Assembly: GCA_015178975.1 (NCBI GenBank)
Contig: WHVD01000069.1
Span: 372,001-436,000 of the forward strand
Direction of reading: 5' to 3'
Length of the DNA stretch: 64,000 bases
From: Hysterangium stoloniferum
Taxonomy: Eukaryota > Basidiomycota > Agaricomycetes > Hysterangiales > Hysterangiaceae
Position numbers and translations under genes: made by a program. Of the stretch, positions 10,104-20,239 are shown piece by piece. The notes under the pieces were generated by a model. The model had not been told where the DNA came from. It saw only the letters and a program-made list of their open reading frames with translations, and made no database searches. Every line of letters begins with the position of its first letter. The first letter of the stretch is position 1.

Positions 10104-10506
10104 TGCTGAAAAATATTTAGGTCCGTTTGAAATTATCACACAAGTAGGTTCAGTCTCTTGGACTCTACGGCTTCTGGATAGCATGCGTGCGGTACACCCG
10201 GTATTTCATGTTTCTATGCTAGAACCTTGTACTGCTAACACTATCCCGGATCGCGTGCAATCTCCGCCTCCTCCTGTCGTCATTGACGGAGAACCCGAGT
10301 TTGAAATCTCACAGATTTTAGATTCAAAAATAGACAAGCATCGACGCACTTGTAAACTGCTTTACTTGGTCAAGTGGGCGGGTTACGAGGGCACCGATGA
10401 AGAGACTTCATGGATTTTGGCCACGGAACTCAGTAATGCCACGGAAATCGTTATTGACTTTCATACAGCTTACCCACTCAAACCTGGACCATTATCGTCT
10501 CTCTGA
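10097..10506 (+). pseudogene. Gypsy-A integrase C-terminal domain and chromodomain
   Basis: The frame begins at RLAEKYLGPFEII, the start of the chromovirus integrase C-terminal domain, followed by VHPVFHVSMLEP. It ends in a chromodomain with ILDSKIDKHRR, YLVKWAGY and DEETSWI (residues roughly 95-140). The stop at 10504-10506 is a natural polyprotein end. This is exactly the part missing from both integrase copies in the outer arms. Its left edge is the inversion junction. To its right lies ~200 bp without coding and then the antisense zinc-cluster gene. Confidence 0.9.
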
Positions 10507-10711
10507 CCGCACTCCACGGACCCCGTGTTACGTTTGGACTCATTTTCATTTTTCCCTGTCGCCCTATGTCTCTCTTTGCTTTTACAGGTTCTGACATGTC
10601 TTGTCAAGTCTTTAAGCGGACTCCCCGCAAACTTTGGCTTTGACTTTTATTTTTTATGTTTTTCTTTCACGCTTTACTTTTATGATTCAAAATTATTTTA
10701 TATTACTTTTC

Positions 10712-11693
10712 TCAGTCTACATTTATGGGACTGTGTTTTTTCCCCGCCTCCTCAGCTACCTCTCCAGGAAGCTCCGCGACCTCCACGGCAACCCCCTCCT
10801 CATCCGACCCGGCATCCTCGGAACTCCCGATCTGTGGCTCTTCATAGACATAGCCGCCATACTCCGCCAGGAACTTCCAAAACTCCTCGCGGAGTCCGGA
10901 CAGCTCCTTTGCCACCACAATTTGGACCTTGTTGCTCTTCCGGAGCAACTCATTTTGGGCCTCGATGCCCTCGGCGATCCGTCCAAGGACCTCGTCCAAC
11001 CCGGACAACCTGTCTGTCCCACTTATGTCTCGCGTCCCGGACCCCGTGGCCTGCTCGTGAACAAGTGAGCACCTCACCTTGAGGTGCGCGCATTGGTAAC
11101 ATCCCGGACCCCGGCCAGACTTTCGGTTACATTCTGTGTTCCGGTCGTTGCAACCGGAACACTGCGGCTCGTTCTGCATCGGAAGACGAACTGGCGCTGC
11201 CTTCCTTGCCTTCTGTTGATATGGTCAGTTCCCGCGGGTATCCCACGGACAAGAGGCATACCTTTTGGGGGCTCTCTGGCTCCCCCTCGGACTCCGACTC
11301 TACCTCTGTCGCTTTGCACTGAAAATCACAAGTCAGTAAAGTTCGATAAGTGAAATTGGGACTTACTTTTCCCACAACAATGGCGGCCCTCTCCGCGGCC
11401 AACCGGGCTTTCTCTGCAGCCACCCGGGCATTCTCCGCAGCCACTCGCACAGCCTCCTCCGCCTCACATTCCCTCTCCTTCACGGCCTCTTCCTCCGCGG
11501 CCAATGCTTCCTGGTACTCTCTGTCCAGGGCCTCCTCGGCCTCCCTCGCCTCTCTCTCTGCTGCTTCATGAAGCCGGCGCTGCTCTTCTCGCCGCACCAA
11601 CAATTGGGCCGCGCTCCAAGGTCCCCAATACGGAGTGCCCGTGGAGGGCCCTGCTGTAGGCATTGGCTTGCGTGGTGTTGGTTTTGGTCCCAT
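10712..11693 (-). CDS. Spliced Zn2Cys6 zinc-cluster/coiled-coil protein, antisense within Gypsy-A
   Basis: Three exons (11367-11693, 11262-11318, 10712-11212) joined by introns of 48 nt (GTAAGT...TTTCAG) and 49 nt (GTATGC...CAACAG) give a 294-residue protein. The N-terminus (MGPKPTPRKPMPTAG) leads into a long Glu/Ala/Arg-rich coiled coil (residues ~40-105). After an acidic linker comes CSGCNDRNTEC...CYQC...C with spacing CX2CX6CX9CX2CX6C, the fungal binuclear zinc cluster. A second helical region follows, then an acidic tail. It may bind DNA; no target can be read. It lies between an integrase/chromodomain end and the element's purine tract and LTR, in the opposite direction, so it seems to be cargo or an antisense ORF of Gypsy-A. 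Similar hypothetical proteins could exist elsewhere as host genes. Confidence 0.75.
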
Positions 11694-11743
11694 AGTGATG
11701 AAGATGGGGGTAATAAAGAAGAAGAAATTTCTATTTTTTCAAA

Positions 11744-11753
11744 TTTTTATATA
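11744..11753 (-). promoter_or_regulatory. TATA box of the antisense zinc-cluster gene
   Basis: On the minus strand the sequence TATATAAAAA lies about 50 bp upstream of the ATG at 11693, with a purine-rich leader between. This placement supports an independent antisense transcript and does not require read-through from an LTR. Confidence 0.5.
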
Positions 11754-11794
11754 GGCTCGCCGCGTTTGAACCTTACCTTCCAGATCACATGACT

Positions 11795-12088
11795 CTTTGA
11801 CACATACGTGTAACCGACATGACTTTTGACACATGCGCGTAGCCGACAAGAACCTTATCTAGGTCTAGAGCCTTTTTGGGACTTCGGCATAAAGGGAGGA
11901 TACTGTTACGACCGGACAATCCCGCCAGACTCCGGGCACTAACCCGTACGCCCCCACGCACTACAAGCACCAATCGTCTGTTTATAGGATTTCCCGCCTG
12001 GACTCCGTCACGTCAAGACTCGTTACGTTCGACCTCATTACGATACATATCAGTCACCGGACTTCCCCCAGCCTGTGTGTGTATCCTA
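11795..12088 (+). mobile_element. Gypsy-A 3' tail, purine tract and internally deleted LTR
   Basis: A ~29-bp motif (ATGACT...CACAT..G..TA.CCGAC) is duplicated at 11788-11846, followed by the same tail and AAAGGGAGGATAC tract found before the other LTRs. The LTR starts at 11904 (TGTTACGACCGG) and runs to about 12067. It then jumps to its last ~20 bp (GCCTGTGTGTGTATCCTA, ending 12088), so about 640 bp of LTR middle including the TATA box is missing. It is fused directly to RT-tail sequence. Confidence 0.85.
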
Positions 12089-13325
12089 TTTAAAAAATTC
12101 TTTTTCTACAGCTCCTATTCTGTCGCATTGGAAACCGGACTTCCCGCTCATTGTTGAAATGGACGCCTCCAACTATGCACTTGGAGCCATTCTTTCTATC
12201 CAGGACTCCGACGGAGAAGTCCACCCCGTGGCTTTTCTGTCCCAGACTTTTACCGGAGCAGAGCTCAACTACGACGTTCATGATAAAGAACTTCTGGCAA
12301 TCTTTTCAGCTTTCAAAGCGTGGCGACACTATTTGGAAGGTTCAGGAGCTCCTATTGATGTTGTAACAGATCACAAAAACCTGGAATACTTTTCTACCAC
12401 AAAACTTTTGACCCGCCGGCAGGCCCACTGGTCTGAATATCTCTCTGCCTTCAACATGATTATCCGTTTTCGACCTGGCCGTCTTGGCGGCAAACCCGAC
12501 GCTTTAACTAGACGATGGGACGTCTATCCTAAAGAGGGGAGCAACAACTATGCAATGGTAAATCCGCACAACCTGAAACCTATTTTCATGAATCAACAGC
12601 TTACTGCATCGGTCCGAGCAACTTTCCTCGTCAATCCCATTGTCCGTGGAATTATCATTATGGATATCGAGAAGTTACATCAAGATATTCTATCGGCAAT
12701 TCCGCTAGACCCAGTCACTAAAGCTCATCTGGACAATCCCGTGGACCCTGATCAACCTCGGTGGTCTCTTGATCAACATGGTTTCATTAGACTTGACGAT
12801 CGTATCTATGTACCGGACTCCGACGGCCTCCGCCTCAGGATCCTACAATACAAACATGATCATCCACTCTCAGGACATTTCGGGTACAACAAAACTCTAT
12901 CATTAATAAGAAGAGAATATACTTGGCCCGGACTCTGTGGATTCATTAAGCACTATTGTAAATCTTGCACTACTTGTCCCCGCTCGAAATCTCAGCGACA
13001 CAAGCCATACGGCCTTTTGAAACAACTCCCGGTACCGGAACATCCGTGGAATTCTATCTCTATGGATTTCATTGAACACCTACCGGATTCCAAAGGCTTT
13101 TCTGCTATTCTAGTCGTTGTTGACAGATTCTCAAAACAAGGTATATTCATCCCTACTTATGATACAATTACATCCGTGCAGTTAGCGGAACTTTTCATTA
13201 TCCACGTATTTTCCAAGCACGGAGTTCCGTCCCACGTGACTTCCGATAGAGGATCAGAGTTCATGTCTCACTTCTTTAGATCCCTCGGAAAATCCTTGGA
13301 CATGACTTTTGACACATGCGCGTAG
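12089..13325 (+). pseudogene. Gypsy-A RT tail, RNase H and truncated integrase (plus half)
   Basis: It is the inverted copy of 7443-8680. The RT tail LKNSFSTAPILSHWKPDF leads to RNase H (VEMDASNYALGAILS) and through the [19 protein letters not shown] linker, which is interrupted by a stop in the minus arm. The integrase H2C2 region and partial core follow, to the same GSEFMSHFFRSLGKSLDM end. A few amino-acid substitutions separate the arms. The frame is open for its full 416-codon length, but RT, protease and the integrase C-terminus are absent. Confidence 0.9.
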
Positions 13326-13386
13326 CCGACAAGAACCTTATCTAGGTCTAGAGCCTCTTTGGGACTTCGGCATAAAGGGAGGATAC

Positions 13387-14248
13387 TGTTACGACCGGAC
13401 AATCCCGCCGGACTCCGGGCACTAACCCGTACGCCCCCATGCGCTACAAGCACCAATCGTCTGTTTATAGGATTTCCCGCCCGGACTCCGTCACGTCAAG
13501 ACTCATTACGTTCGACCTCATTACGATACATATCAGTCACCGGACTTCCCCCGGACTCCGTCTCTGTCTATGTCCGTCTTCGTCCCACGCATCAGTCACC
13601 GGTCCCTGCTTAGAATCCTGTCACTGCTCTAATCGAGCCCCATTCCCGTTTTAGTCAAATGACCTGTCACGATTTAGGACTCCGCTCCTGCTCCGTTTCC
13701 CGTTATGGGTTATGCTTTGTCATGATTCGGACTCCGCTCCATTCCGTTCCATTCCTAACACCAATTTGGTGTTTACTATTCCCGTTTCATGTTTTGTTAG
13801 TTTCGTTTCGATTATTACTGGATTTGGTATGTCATGCATTCCACGGTCTATATAAACTGGCAGATGTTGTACATACAATCCAGTCAGAAAATTAGCTTAG
13901 ATTCCCCCCAGTAATCTAAATATATTTTCCGCTCTAAAACCTTACTCGATTCACATCGCTCGCACTAGTCAGAGCCCACAGGCTCCAGCGCATCTATCTC
14001 TCTCAACCAACTTGACTCATGACCCACGACCCCCGACCTATGACCCACGACCCCCAACCTATGACCCACGACCTCCGACTTACGACCTACGACCCACGAA
14101 CCCCGCCCGGACTCCCCGGGATCCCCATCTGTCCGTTTGAAATTGGACAACACGATCTAGCGAGGGCGCAGCCTATAAGCTGAAGCCAAGTCCTACCGGA
14201 TATCCCGCGGGTTTCTCCGGAAACCCGGCCTGTGTGTGTATCCTAACA
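13387..14248 (+). mobile_element. Gypsy-A LTR, right arm (3' LTR of the plus-strand half)
   Basis: It runs TGTTACGACC to GTATCCTAACA, 862 bp, preceded by the purine tract. It is about 42 bp longer than the left-arm LTR, mainly through extra GACCCACGAC-type direct repeats at 14015-14100. Flank GTAGC (14249-14253) pairs with 6557-6561. Confidence 0.9.
13849..13856 (+). promoter_or_regulatory. TATA box in Gypsy-A LTR
   Basis: TATATAAA lies 463 bp into the LTR and is conserved in the minus-strand copies, for example near 7375-370 bp inward from each LTR start. It is the likely core promoter of Gypsy-A. In the composite, both outer LTR promoters drive transcription outward into Gypsy-B. Confidence 0.5.
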
Positions 14249-14253
14249 GTAGC

Positions 14254-15205
14254 ATTTTTTGGGCAAGAGAGTGATTCCCACTGCAATTATGGCTTGTAAA
14301 ACTTGATCTAGATGCTCTAAATGATTGTCCCATGTCTTAGAAAAGATCACGATGTTGTCAATATAAACGAGACAAAAAATCCATAGGTAAGGTGCAAGTA
14401 CAGTTTGCATAACTCTCTGGAATATAGAGGGTCCATTATGAAGTCCAAAGGGCATTCGCCTGAATTGCCACAGTCCTCGATGGGATCTGAAAGTGGTCTT
14501 TGGTTTATCTTCTTCTAACATTTCGAGTTGGGTAAAGCCGGCTAATGCGTCAAAGGAAGATAGGATGTTGGACCCTGAAAGCGCTTGCATGATTTCGGAC
14601 TGGCGTGGCAATGGGAATTCGTCGGGAACTGTGAAGCTATTCAATTTTCTATAGTCAATCACCACTCTCGGTTTCCCATTATGATAGACGACGAAGGCTG
14701 GCACCCCCCAAGGACTTTTGGACGGTTCAATTACTCCCTGTTGAAACCAAGTATCCATCTGCTCATCGATGACCTTCCTATTGGCTGGGGAAGTTGGAAA
14801 CATTGACATCGAAATAGGTTGCATGCCTTCTTTCAATGGGACATTAATTTTGACATCTACTTGTCCTAAACGCCCATCTACTCCAAAGGCTTGAACATTC
14901 TTAGTCAGTACTGACTCTAGGCGGGAGGAGACGTCAGCAGGAATGTCAGGTCCTAAATTGACCAACTTATGTAGGTCCTCCACTCGGAATGTTTCCGTTG
15001 TGGAGACTTCTGACATTTTAGGGCCTGCTGGGTTGAAATTGTCTGCGAGTTCCCATTCTGGAGGCTGTCCGGAAGGTTGAGGATTAAGGACACGCTCCTC
15101 TTCTATTCTCAATAGGCTCTCCACAAGGTGAGCGATCTTGGTTGCCGTTGACTGCATCGATGCTCTCTCAGTTGAAAATCTAGGCATCTGGGCCCATTCG
15201 TTCAC
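14254..15205 (-). pseudogene. Gypsy-B reverse transcriptase, N-terminal two thirds
   Basis: RT motifs read PLKEGMQPISMSMFP, GVIEPSKSPWGVPAFVV, PRVVIDYRKLNSFTVPDEFP, FDALAGFTQLE, FRRMPFGLHNGPSIFQR and LVYIDNIVIFSK. The catalytic block is YIDN, where YxDD is required, so the enzyme would be inactive. The frame stops at the GTAGC duplication of the Gypsy-A composite and resumes in the same frame at 6556-6461 with the expected ..LGHKVSRLG.. block. Confidence 0.9.
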
Positions 15206-15232
15206 ATTGTGAATTAATCCAACAGTTTCCCC

Positions 15233-16474
15233 TCATCGAATGATTCTTGGTGTCAGAGAGGGGTTAGTGAGAGGTATCACAGCACGTTCCCTAGAGATAG
15301 CAGTAGTGGGAGGGGCTAGTATACTCCCATCGTCATTCTGCAGCACAACTCCCTTGATTATACATTGGTCACCAATAAGATCACCAACAAAAATTGGTAC
15401 TAGCTGAGCTGATTCCGACTCTATAGTACAATCCTGTAAGGCCCGTGCGACTCTTTCAGTACACACCCCTTTGTCTGGTTTGGAAGTCAATTCAGGTGAG
15501 TCATTGGCTAGTTCCTCAAGAGGGATCTTGCTAATCGAAAAGGCCAAAGGCTGTGGCTCCTTGGAGGAACTGGCTGGAATAGACCCCACCCTCCCTGGCA
15601 GAATCAATCTAGAGCCTAAGGGCTGGTCTCATAGTGTTCCAATTTCATAGTTCACATGAAAGTCCTCACTGAGAAGAATCGGGACAGTCATGCCTTGGAC
15701 AACGTACGTTTTGGTGGTAAATTTAAGGAGCATACCGGTGCCATCCTCAAGGTAAATGGGGATGTTAACGTATCCTAGAACCTTAGCATTACCGGTAAGC
15801 TGTACAAGGCGTAATTTGAGTCCTTGCTTGAGCTTGGGGTGGTCCACTAGTTCCTTATAGAAATCCTCCAAAATTAAGGAAATATTGGCTCCAGTGTCCA
15901 ACCTGATTTTAATAGGATTAGAGGCTTCGGAGTCCCCTACACGTCTGTAGATGTGTAATGCTGAAATCCCAATACTGGAGTATCCACCCGGGGGATCCCT
16001 TTTGCAGTAGATAATGGTCGAATCTGCTTTCATAAGCCGACTGGATCGAGGGTATTGGACCCTGGGTCTTTTGCTTTCCTTTCTTACAGCCAGTTTGACG
16101 TCCCTCCTGACGCGTCTACTGTTAGGTACATTTGGAACAAAGTCGTCTGCTTCAGAATCCGATTCATCACAAGGAATTAGGTTGGGTAACTGCCCTGGGT
16201 CGAAGGGGAAGTTCTCCTCCTCCGATCCCTCTAACTCAGAGGGGTCTTCTATAATGTAGGTCTGACTTATTTCCTTAGATCGGTTTGCAAATACTTCCTC
16301 GTCAATGATTTCCTCAATGGTAGGAGGTTTAGATTGCAATAAGGCTCCCATCTCAGTCAGACCTTTCTGGTTCTGACGATGAGCATCTAGCCAGTCTCCT
16401 TTCTCAAGGAAATCACAGTCTGATATAGAAACATAGACTTGCGATGCTTCATTCTCATTTGGGGATGAACTCAC
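15233..16474 (-). pseudogene. Gypsy-B aspartic protease region
   Basis: The upstream frame (16474-15629) contains IKIRLDTGANISLILEDF, a retropepsin active-site DTGA, and TVPILLSEDF further on. An acidic, disordered stretch precedes it. A second frame (15607-15233) continues into the protease-RT linker; a stop or frame break separates the two at about 15,610-15,630, and another lies at 15,205-15,240. Confidence 0.8.
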
Positions 16475-16498
16475 ATCTAAAACAATGTCGTCCTCTGA

Positions 16499-19030
16499 TT
16501 AAGGAGGGTAGACAGAAATGAAAATCAATTCCTCATCAACATTATGTACTCGTCCCTGTATGCTTAATCCATAAACCGTTTCATAAGCCCTCTGATCCTC
16601 CACCTCCTGAGTTGGGTTCTGTGCAGAGCATTTGTTAATAGAGACATAGTGCAACATCTTGCCAGTGTGAGGGCAGTCAATCTTAAAATGCTCTAAGCTC
16701 CCGCAAATCCAGCACTCCTTTGGGGGTTTAGCAATGCCTTTCTTATCACTTCGTTCAAAAAAGAACTTGCCATGTTTCTTACCCTGTTTTGTGTTGGATC
16801 TCCTAGGGGCGGTTTTATCTTCAGCTTTGCTGAGAAGGATGTGGCCTCGATTAGTGGAATCGATTCCCCTGGAATGCTCTTCTTCATGCCAGAGATCCAA
16901 TTCCTCCTGCTCAGCGATCATGACTCTGGGCTTCTGAAACCGATATCGCTCTCGATGTGTTTGGATCCAAGCATTAATCAAAGCCTCTTGCAGATTGTTA
17001 GCATAATTCTGTAAGCTCATGATGTCGTCAATGGGTTGTCCTTGTAGAAGGTAAAGCCATTCTGTGGGCAGTGTGAGGATGAGTCTGCATGTTTCGTCCT
17101 TTCGATTTTGGTGGAACCCATACAAGAATTGATAAAGCTTAATTCTTCGTTGAATATAGTGAACAGGTGTCTCACAATCATGGCCGAATTGTCAAAATTT
17201 CATGGCTTCCCATTCTAAGGCTAAGGATTTGTGCCAATGAGTTCCAAGTAATCCCTCTATGATACCCCAAAGGAATGATCCATGAGATCGACTGAATTCA
17301 GTGCGAGGCTCACGGTCTAGGGTGCTCCACCAGATCTTGGCATTGCCGGTGAGTCGTCTTGGCAGAGCGACTTCTAACAACATGCTCATGGAGTCTGAGA
17401 TCTCCGAGAGACTCATGATATCCATGATGTAGTCCAAGGCTTTGGATTGAGTTCCATTGTATTTGGGAAGGTCAGACCATTTTATCTTGATGTTGTTGGT
17501 GTTAAGAGAGATCTTCTTATCCTTAGGTAAGTCATCAATAGGTGTGCTGGCTCGAGGCTGAGTCGGAGTTCGAAAGGGAGAGTTAGGTACTCCACCATGA
17601 TGCCCCCCATGTCCCGAATTCCCTCCATAGTCTGAGCTACTAGAGCTCCTGGATGAACTGCTAGGGGGTCCTCCTGGTGGCAGAAAGGGATTCGAGGAGA
17701 TTGGCAGGGAATGGTGAGGAACGTCTGGATTCAGAGATCCTCAACCAGCAACCTGACCAGCTATGCCCTCAGTGAATGCGGTAGAGAAGGACAGTCGACC
17801 CCTGTTGGCGACTGATTGATTCCTAGTTGTGGGTAGTTCATCATCGAAGTTAGGCTTATCTGGAATTCGTTCAAACACGATGCGAGGGCGATGAGTCCCC
17901 TGGTGGGGTGCGGGGCTGGTTCCTTAGAGATTTCTCTCTCAATTTCGATCATATTCAAAGGCCGACGTGGCTGAGGTTGGTAGAAGGGAGTGTGGATCTC
18001 CATCCCCTTTTCCTGAAGATGGTCTGTGACTTGCATCCTCATATCCAATGGGAAATCTTGCAAAATAATGGGACGGTTGAGCGAATGAAGGAAACGAGTG
18101 TCAGGAGACCCATTTAGGTTATGAACAAATGAACTTGTTGTGGAGATGGGTGAATCGGGCACTTGGATCAAGTTATTATAAGGGTAGAGCACTTCCAAAA
18201 CCATCTTATCGAGTCTCCTCTGATTTCGCCTCAATCGACCCCTTAGAGTAAAATACGCGAACAATGAATTTTGAGTGACCCCGTTAAGAGATTCCTCCAA
18301 CATTCGGATGTATATATACTGGTAGTCGACCTTGGGCACGATGTGATCCCCACCGAGTAGGACGTGAAGGATTTGCAACACATCATCATGTGCACGGAGC
18401 ACTTCGAGGAATAAAGAGAACACATCCTGCTTAAAAATTGTCCTTCCTCCTTCCATAACAGAAGTAACCTCACTCGACCATTCAGGAATTGAGCGGGTCA
18501 GATCCTCAAGGGTTCCTGGTCACGTAAATAGGTCCTGTGCCAATAAGATGGCCTGATAATGACCTAACCAGACTGCTACAGTCACTGGTAAAGAAGGATA
18601 ATCTGTATTGTACTCCTCCACAAAGGGAGTAACCTGATCCGCAGAGATTCAATTGGCATAGTACATATCCCATTGCAAATCGATAGGCTCAGCATAAATC
18701 ATATGACCCCCAAAGAATTGCTTGAGAATGACCAAGCCTAGGCGGGAATGAGAGAACGGGTTCGAGAGCACCAGTAGGCTCGGCATTAGCTCCAGGAATG
18801 CTCAACTGCCCAGTTGATGGACGTTCCTCATGTGGACCTGGGAGAGTATCCATTGACGGTCCAGCTGCTGCTCCGGAGGAACTTCCAGGAGGAACTGGTT
18901 TTTGAAAAGTCAACGAAGACTTCCTCATAGTAACATTACGGGGTGGTTCCAGACTTGCAGGTCTTTGATGAGGTTTTGAACTACTTGGGGTCGTCGAAGA
19001 TCTCGGTGTTTGATTTTTGCCAGTGGTCAT
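16499..19030 (-). pseudogene. Gypsy-B gag, frame-broken
   Basis: The frames at 18689-19030 (Pro/Ser-rich N-terminus starting MTTGKNQTPRSS), 17761-18456, 17192-17437 and 16499-17125 form the gag region. The last carries a CCHC zinc knuckle CWICGSLEHFKIDC (CX2CX4HX4C). The 17192-17437 piece resembles a capsid-type domain (ALPRRLTGNAKIWWSTL). Stops and frameshifts lie between pieces. The N-terminus lies 78 bp from the 5' LTR. Confidence 0.75.
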
Positions 19031-19107
19031 TTACGTGCTTTGAATTTAATAGTCATAAGAGTAACATTTTCTTTGTAGGGAAAGAGCAGTCTGGCCCGGA
19101 TCACCAC

Positions 19108-19740
19108 TGTGAAGAGTGGTGGAAGTTATAACCATTTTATATATGAAGAATATCGACCGTTTAGGTACAACACGTAGTTGTATTGACTGTCTAGGTCTAA
19201 TACACACTAAACGAGTATTGACTATTTAGTTCAATACGTCTGAGTGAAGTAACTATCTAAGGTAGAGTAGATAGCTAAAATGAATAAAGGGAATTGACCG
19301 TTAGGTGCGATTCTGAAAGACTGCTCAAGTGTAGAAAAGAATAACGAGAGTCGAATGATAGAGTAGCATGGATGTGGTTCGTGTGGATTGAGATATAAGT
19401 GGAGTTTCGACTGGTACAGTTCAAAACTCTAGTTGTGTAGATAGTGGAAGCCCATCTGTGATGGTCGAGAGGATACCCCAATCACAACTTACAGGACACT
19501 AACTGTGTGTCTGGGTAAGTCGTGGTTGCGGGGTAAAAAGTGTCTGAGTTCTAATTACGGGTGCTAGAATACATGAGTCCAGTGTATATGTGCCCACAAG
19601 AGTCAATGTACCGCATACATAGGTCATCAAACTAATATAAGTGTATAATAGAATAGAGAGAAAGAAGAAATAATAATGGGAATATAGTATGGGCTTATCC
19701 AGACTATATTTCCCGAGCATATTTCGCCATACCTCTCACA
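19108..19740 (-). mobile_element. Gypsy-B 5' LTR
   Basis: Plus-strand boundaries are TGTGAAGAGTGGTGG and CATACCTCTCACA, 633 bp. A TGG-starting primer-binding candidate, TGGTGATCCGGGCC read on the minus strand, begins one base past the LTR. The same LTR family recurs as solo copies or fragments at 20535-21005, 24857-26090, 26261-26875, ~27400-27951 and 59780-60766. Confidence 0.8.
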
Positions 19741-19750
19741 CTTTGAATTA

Positions 19751-20023
19751 CACCACTCACACTAGTTGGAGCCCACGGGCTCCGACGCATCTATCACTCA
19801 ACCTCTGATTTATTTATCTCGACTCCCCGACTTCTCAACCCACAACCTCTCGACCCACAACCCCTCAACCCATGAACTCCACCTGGACTCCCTGGGATTC
19901 CTGTCTGCCCATTTGAAATTGGACAACATAATCTAGTGAGGGTGCAGCCTATAAGCTGAAGCCAAGTCCTACCAGATTTCCTGCGGGTTTCTCCAGAAAC
20001 CCTCCATGTATGCACCCTTAACA
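19751..20023 (+). mobile_element. Gypsy-A LTR fragment (last ~270 bp)
   Basis: It matches the U5 side of the Gypsy-A LTR from CACTCACACTAGT.GGAGCCC to ...CACCCTTAACA, including the GGACAACA..ATCTAG and CTTCAG/AAGCTGAAGCC blocks. It is 5'-truncated and diverged, with many CG-to-TG/CA differences. Confidence 0.75.
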
Positions 20024-20034
20024 CTTACAGTGAC

Positions 20035-20239
20035 TCAAAAAACCCTTCACATGTTTTGTACTTCAGACTTATATCCCTGATAGCTCAAAGAATAAAAGTG
20101 CAAAAATATCAAGAATATTTGTGAATATGCTCTATCATATCTAGATTATGGAAGTATAGTGCCATTACATAAGCTCCAAATATGGAAATATTACAAATAT
20201 TTAACTACAAGAGACTCATGTGAAGGGTTTTTTTTTTGA
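20035..20239. mobile_element. 205-bp MITE with TCAAAAAACCCTTCACATG terminal inverted repeats
   Basis: The left end TCAAAAAACCCTTCACATG is mirrored at the right end (CATGTGAAGGGTTTTTTTTTTGA, with four extra T). TGAC flanks both sides (20031-20034 and 20240-20243) and may be a 4-bp target duplication. The interior is AT-rich and non-coding. The transposase superfamily cannot be read from this alone. Confidence 0.65.

Larger units (their letters stand above)
6562..14248. mobile_element. Gypsy-A composite with inverted terminal LTRs and perfect GTAGC target duplication
   Basis: The left LTR (6562-7381) reads minus and the right LTR (13387-14248) reads plus, so both outer ends are the U5 end (...GTATCCTAACA read outward). 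GTAGC occurs at 6557-6561 and 14249-14253. The flanking Gypsy-B RT frame joins exactly across it. The internal order is LTR(-), truncated integrase(-), RNase H/RT/protease(-), integrase C-terminus plus chromodomain(+), antisense zinc-cluster gene(-), purine tract and an internally deleted LTR(+), RT tail/RNase H/truncated integrase(+), LTR(+). The two outer arms (about 6562-8680 and 12087-14248) are near-identical inverted repeats with a ~3.4-kb spacer. Confidence 0.85.
2340..19740 (-). mobile_element. Gypsy-B: degenerate Ty3/gypsy element split by two nested insertions
   Basis: One minus-strand element can be followed from its 5' LTR (19108-19740) through gag (19030-16499), protease (16474-15233) and RT (15205-14254). 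RT resumes at 6556-6461 and again at 3849, and continues through RNase H to an integrase stump at 2,340. Removing the 6562-14248 and 3855-6455 insertions, with one copy of each 5-bp target duplication, makes the RT frame continuous. Several stops and frameshifts, and a YIDN in place of the catalytic YxDD, show it is dead. A plus-strand copia element cuts its integrase at 2,335-2,340. Confidence 0.85.

Noticed and set aside
10525-11082. Plus-strand frame of 185 codons over the zinc-cluster gene
   Set aside because: It lies opposite exon 3 of the spliced minus-strand gene, whose Cys cluster, frame-restoring introns and TATA box are far better evidence.
6562-14248. Interpretation as two independent Gypsy-A insertions facing each other
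   Set aside because: Two separate insertions would each need their own duplication; instead a single GTAGC pair brackets the whole unit and the host frame joins exactly across it.
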